From assembly GCA_025617745.1 (NCBI GenBank), contig CM046859.1, positions 29,129,371 to 29,193,370 of the forward strand: a DNA stretch of 64,000 bases, in the 5' to 3' direction. The notes under the pieces were generated by a model. The model did no database searches. It had not been told where the DNA came from and saw only the letters and a list, made by a program, of their open reading frames with translations. The first letter of the stretch is position 1, and each line of letters starts with the position of its first letter. This document shows, piece by piece, positions 59,540 through 64,000 of this stretch. Both the position numbers and the translations under genes were made by a program. The stretch comes from Heliocidaris erythrogramma (lineage: Eukaryota > Echinodermata > Echinoidea > Camarodonta > Echinometridae).

Positions 59540-60460
59540 GTGTCCCATACCTCAGCACCAGGTGATATAAATCAGGGAGAGTGCTATATTAATATCTTTC
59601 TATCGCAATCGACCATAAATTTTAAGCAGAAAAAGAAGCAATACGCAGGAAATGCTGGTGAACCTCCATAGAAATGGATAGGATGGCAGGGGGAGATTAC
59701 ACCCCTATTCATTTATTCAAAATTTTATTGGAAATCCATGATTTTCGTCAAATCTGTAAATCCTATCAGTGTGGTTGTTTTTCTTTGCACGTTTATTATT
59801 CCATATCGGCAAATTATTGAAAGACATTGGATTTTTCCCCACTTTTTTTCTTTTATCCTTGTTTTAAATTTGTCGGCAACTTTGGTCTTACACCCACCAC
59901 TCAAAATCCTCCACCGACGCCCTTGAGGAGATGAAGTAGGATGGTTTATAATTATTATGACCTGAAGGCTTCGTGAATGGAACAATAACTCACCTACACG
60001 AATGTCCTTATGTCAGGTAGCTTATCATTCCTTCTCAATCAAAAATCGTATATATTTCGCTATAGAAGGGGATTGATATATACGAATAAGTAATGTAAGT
60101 ATTATTACCCAAGGTCTTTTTGGTTGTGTGAGCCTTTTAAAAAAACATTATTCCTGTAATTGGAATTTCGGTCTACCTATTCAGGTGTATGGTATAAATG
60201 ATGTGACTCTTCATTTGAATTTTGAACAGCATCATATCGTTCCTGTTTTCGTGAAGTGACGGATGAGCGCGCAATTAAAAGAAAGTTCGTTTTGCATAGA
60301 TCGCTTTCAAAGTTTTAAAGCATAATAATCTCAACCTCTTTAATGTATGAAGGGTGAATAAATTTTATATCCTGGGATAGATCATACTTCAATGTTTAGT
60401 TCTATGTTTAATTATTTTCATACTTTTTTATATTTTGGGGGAAATGAGCTGTAAAAATAA
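59540..60460. other. Gene-free DNA
   Basis: AT-rich. GTTTTCGTGAAGTGACGG at 60246 relates to the repeats at 60461 and 60929. Confidence 0.4.
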
Positions 60461-60545
60461 CCGTCATTTCGTGAAAACACAAAATTCAAGGACGCGCTTT
60501 GATTTGTTTTCAAGAAGTGACGGATCTCAGCCGCGCACGTGTAAA
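60461..60545 (+). repeat. GTGACGGATCTCAGCCGCGC repeat, left copy
   Basis: CGTCATTTCGTGAAAACACA followed by GTGACGGATCTCAGCCGCGC. It recurs on the other side of the TACGTA element at 60929-60990. Confidence 0.8.
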
Positions 60546-60555
60546 ACATATAGGA

Positions 60556-60917
60556 CTTGATTATGGAAGTCTATCAACACCATAACTTGTATCGGATACG
60601 TACCGGATACGCATGCTCAACTAGAGCGTACGTACCCGATACGTACTGGATACGTATGCTCCAAAACGTCGTACGTATGCTATAAATAGGTCTAACAATG
60701 ACTCTGATTAGATATTCATCTCGTCGGTAACGTTGGGTAACCTACATACATGCTCTTCTAACTAGCATACGTATGTCAAACAAAGTTTAATCAACATACG
60801 TATGCTTAAATGAAGCTTGTGATTGGTCCGTTTGCATACGTATGCTCAACTAGAGCATACGTATCCGGTACGTATCCGTTACGAATTATGGCGCCAATGG
60901 CCTTCCATACTTGATCA
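60556..60917. mobile_element. Element with TACGTA-word termini
   Basis: The ends are inverted and imperfect (GGAAG, CCATAA and CGGATACGTACCGGATACG in order on the left; their complements on the right). CATACGTATG/GCATACGTATGC palindromes occur about ten times, at for example 60649, 60765, 60795, 60833 and 60856. No coding capacity. Confidence 0.7.
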
Positions 60918-60928
60918 CCGCGCATTTG

Positions 60929-61012
60929 ACCGTCATTTCGTGAAAACACAAACTAAATTCAAGTGACGGATCTCAGCCGCGCACGTAACACACGTGACGG
61001 CTGTAAGAGCCG
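60929..61012 (+). repeat. GTGACGGATCTCAGCCGCGC repeat, right copy
   Basis: Same order of words as the 60461 copy with an internal shortening, then CACGTGACGG and a reversed CCGTCACCTCGTGAAAAC. Confidence 0.8.
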
Positions 61013-61071
61013 TCACCTCGTGAAAACAGAAAATCATTTTACTCGGTATTTTCTTGTTGACGTTATCGCCA

Positions 61072-61288
61072 TACAGCCCTAGAAAAAGATTATTAGACCA
61101 AGCTTCTGTAATAAGGGTACTATAATATGCATATTAAATTATAAAAATGATTTGTCTCTGTATTTCATTGAATGAATACCAAATTCCAGCAATTATACCT
61201 TGCTTTTATGATATTTTATTTCCTTCTTACCATAAAAATAACACTATCAGTAACCATTCTTGGTCTAATAATTTTTTTCCATGGCTGT
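61072..61288. mobile_element. Foldback element, 30 bp arms
   Basis: ACAGCCCTAGAAAAAGATTA then TTAGACCAAG on the left is mirrored by CTTGGTCTAATAATTTTTTTCC and ATGGCTGT on the right. Non-coding, AT-rich loop. Confidence 0.75.
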
Positions 61289-61890
61289 AGTTACATAATT
61301 AGACATCATTATGGTCTGAAACTTTGTGAGGTTCAAGATGTTAGTGAATGAGGTCCAAAAATGCAAAAAAACTCAAAATTGAAAAAATACGCGATTTCCT
61401 CATTACCGTGAAAACAGGGACGAAATCGACGCATCCACTCTGAAACTATACACTAAAATAAACTTCAGTACAATAGAATAATTGAGAACCTTAAAGATCT
61501 GGACATCGTGGGGTCCCTCGTGTAGAAGCTAAATTTAGAGTCTGCTACATTTAATGTGTTGGTCAAGTCATATCTTACTTTGTTCATAACTTGTTTTCAA
61601 ATTTTTTACTTGTTTTTGCCATCGTTGCAATTTGTTTGTACTTTTTATGTTATACGTCTACATACAGCAGTAAGTGGACCATTTTTGAATGAATAACAGC
61701 GTTGAATAACTAAATTAATAGATGAATAAATTAATAAAGAAAAAATACATAAAAATATGAATATAAACTTAAATGACTTAATGATGTGCCTTCATGATTT
61801 TTTTCATCTCTGTCAAAATGGTTTGATGGTTTTAATGCATGGTTTATTTTATCTGACTGCTAAGAAAGCATGTCTATGCTTTCTAAATAA
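61289..61890. other. Gene-free AT-rich DNA
   Basis: No feature that I can support. Confidence 0.4.
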
Positions 61891-61892
61891 TC

Positions 61893-62045
61893 AACCAGGG
61901 CACCAACGGCTTTATTGTCCTCTCTGAGTGACTTGGTAGTGAGGATAAATGCCTTATCAAAGGGCACTAGCGCATCCACTTGGTTTCGAACCCGGGTCCT
62001 CCCAGTTACTAGACTAATGCTCTACTACTGGTCTCTCCAATTCTT
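61893..62045 (-). mobile_element. tRNA-derived SINE
   Basis: On the minus strand, AGTAGTAGAGCATTAGTC (box A-like) is followed by CCCGGGTTCGAAACC (strong box B), then TGCCCTTTGATAAGGCATTT, a body word I associate with marine-invertebrate SINEs. It does not fold as a complete tRNA. Confidence 0.7.
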
Positions 62046-63870
62046 ACTAACATATAGGCCTACTGGTAAAAATCGCGATATTTTTTTTTCGTGAGGAGGA
62101 AACTCATTCTTTTTTTATTAGTTTGTATTTCAAAGATACCGTTACGTAATCGTCATGAATTGCTGTGTCAAAACAATGTACGTCTTGCAATGTTCCGCGA
62201 CAAAGTTTGGCGATAGAATGTCAAACTAGAAATTTATTCAAGTGTCATCATAGCTGATCCTGCCAAAGAAGTGAGTACTGAGCTCTTGGTGTGATTTGTT
62301 TTTGTGTTACTACGAAACCTGTTGATGTGTTTTTTGACTTGGTTCGAATTGGTTACATGCACACACATTGAGAAAATGCATGTGGGATGTAGATCTGCAA
62401 AGTGCTGGTCGTTTGTATTTTGTGAACATATTTCAGACATTTTATTGGCTGCTAAGCAAATAATAGAAATCGTAGTTCGAAATACATGTATTTTTAAAGA
62501 CTTCAGCCTGACCCAAAACAACCATATATTGACGTAAAGCTTAGTAAACAAAGAATATAATTACCCTGGTTATTCATAAATTTTCGTCTCCGTTTATCCA
62601 TAAAAAATAAAAAAGATAATTTTTTTGGTCCGCCCCCTCCCTATGGCGTAACACTGCAGGGGGTCGCTAGACGTGTGACGACATGTCATGTATACAGCTC
62701 CGAGTGCGTCTACACGATATGTCGTCATCAAATTTTCACCCCCCGCAAAGTAGCGTTCCTCAGAGACGGGGCCCAAACCACCGGTGCTCAACATTCGGGA
62801 CGCTGTTACTCATTCCACAGGAAACGGAATCTCATGAAGTTGGTTTCAATTTGTTCAGAAAATATATAGCTCCCCGTGGATGAATAAAGGGTATATTTCA
62901 AAATTCGGTCAGGCTGAGGTCTTTAACAGTTAACTCTTAACACGATGGCAAAGACTTAACAAAAAAATAAACCTTCGTCTACTAGTTAAAGGCAATCTCA
63001 ATAACATTGTCCACCCCTTTTTCAAATGTGCGAACATAATAATGACGTATTACGTAATCCGAACATATATATGTACGGAATTGACAATGGGTTACTGAAA
63101 TTGCCATTGAGTTGATACCTCGAAAGTTTTTGTGATCATGTTTCTGATATTTGGATATGTCTAATTTGAATGGAAAGAGAGTGTTTCTGATTCTATGACT
63201 GTAAATGTTGGACTTGAAATAAAAGTGGTCTTAATCTGAAGACTAGAGCTAGACTTCTAATACGGAAAACAGCATTAAAAACAAGGTTTATTTTTAATGA
63301 AATTAATGTATTGTATTCAGGCGAATACGGATATAAGAGTTACATGCTCAAGACTGCCTCTGCTTTTATAGGGAAATCTCAAGTTTTGTGATAAAAGTTG
63401 AATAAATAAAGCATGGATTTGTGATTTAGAATTTACGGAAGTTGCGATGTAAAATTCTTTTGATTTATTTCTGTTTAAGAAGCATTTAGCATTTTCAAAG
63501 TAATTGATTTTGAAGTAGTATACCAATATGCAGAGTTGCATTTATTTGGTTTAGGGATGACATGTATATAAAACTGATTTGAGGACATTAACATTGATTT
63601 ATGAATTACAATTTGTATAGCGTTAGCACAGGTATAGACAAGCATAGTCGAATCAGTAAAGGAGCAAATCTTAAAGTGATTAGAAACTTTGTGGAGGCTT
63701 GATAAAATCTGAGCTGTCCGGACTTACATGATATCAGTGTATGTAATATGGTGTAAAAGTGAGCCCATGGGAAAAAAAGCACTTCAAAATCATGATGTGC
63801 TTCACAAAAGTAAACATATGCACGGGACATGAAATGCCAGACTCATTTTCCCCCATTGACTCAGTGTTAG
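62046..63870. other. Gene-free DNA
   Basis: Several short overlapping frames on both strands, none with a motif. No repeat beyond dispersed ACATGTA words. Confidence 0.4.
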
Positions 63871-63874
63871 ACTA

Positions 63875-63896
63875 AAGCGTATGGCCATACGCTTTT
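63875..63896. repeat. Perfect 20-22 bp palindrome
   Basis: AAGCGTATGGCCATACGCTT reads the same on both strands. Confidence 0.9.
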
Positions 63897-64000
63897 GTAA
63901 ATGGGAGTATTCAGTCATAGATATCTTAATATAATAGCATTATATATTTGAAAACCTTTCTATGCCTGGCTATTTATTTATCCTTCTGAACATAATTATA

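Overview
This is eukaryotic, animal-type DNA: mostly AT-rich and gene-poor, packed with microsatellites, oligo-G/C runs, small foldback transposons, tRNA-headed SINEs, 5'-truncated LINEs and a Penelope-like retroelement. Several small palindromic elements carry the 'gtttcat..aaa' / 'cagtggcgtagc' type of ends that I associate with echinoderm (sea-urchin-like) and hemichordate genomes. An echinoderm is my best guess; this is an inference from repeat style, not from a marker gene. There are no operons, bacterial promoters, CRISPR arrays or rRNA genes.

Host coding content is very sparse. The one convincing host coding segment is a terminal exon on the + strand (6208-6365). It has a clean acceptor, 51 codons of GC-rich Ser/Thr/Ala-rich sequence and a stop, and is followed by a probable AT-rich 3' UTR. 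The DNA before it would then be intron. A minus-strand 88-codon frame (36703-36966) and a damaged minus-strand coding-like block (27005-27372) are only weak candidates.

Layout: 0.4-2.1 kb holds eight copies of a 14-17 bp word (core GTAACGGACATGAC) in both orientations. 3.4-14.3 kb holds interstitial TTAGGG, several TA-flanked or palindromic elements and the terminal exon. 15.6-20.2 kb is dominated by simple repeats, including a polypyrimidine tract of about 1.7 kb. 21.2-24.6 kb holds old ~190 bp tandem repeats and two copies of a SINE whose 5' end looks 7SL/Alu-like. 25-36 kb is mostly simple sequence and unique DNA with one tRNA-SINE. 37.6-40.9 kb is a nest: a DNA element rich in TTGGGYAAA words contains a CR1/L2-like LINE remnant, which contains a TA-flanked foldback element. 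43.1-43.5 kb has two adjacent foldbacks. 44.6-49.0 kb is the most striking locus: a head-to-head palindrome of two truncated Penelope-like copies, each with a GIY-YIG endonuclease region and a hammerhead-ribozyme-like motif, bounded by a 17 bp direct repeat, with one arm split by a 2.67 kb Tc1/mariner-like element that has ~570 bp inverted termini. 50.9-52.1 kb is another LINE 3' half. 55-62 kb holds a LINE RT scrap, a run of palindromic MITEs (one family with a conserved core and divergent stems), an element built on TACGTA words and a tRNA-SINE.

The window is therefore best read as a repeat-rich intron/intergenic landscape rather than a set of cooperating genes. What ties it together is nested insertion: retroelements invaded by DNA elements, and several unrelated elements whose ends are built from arrays of short words.
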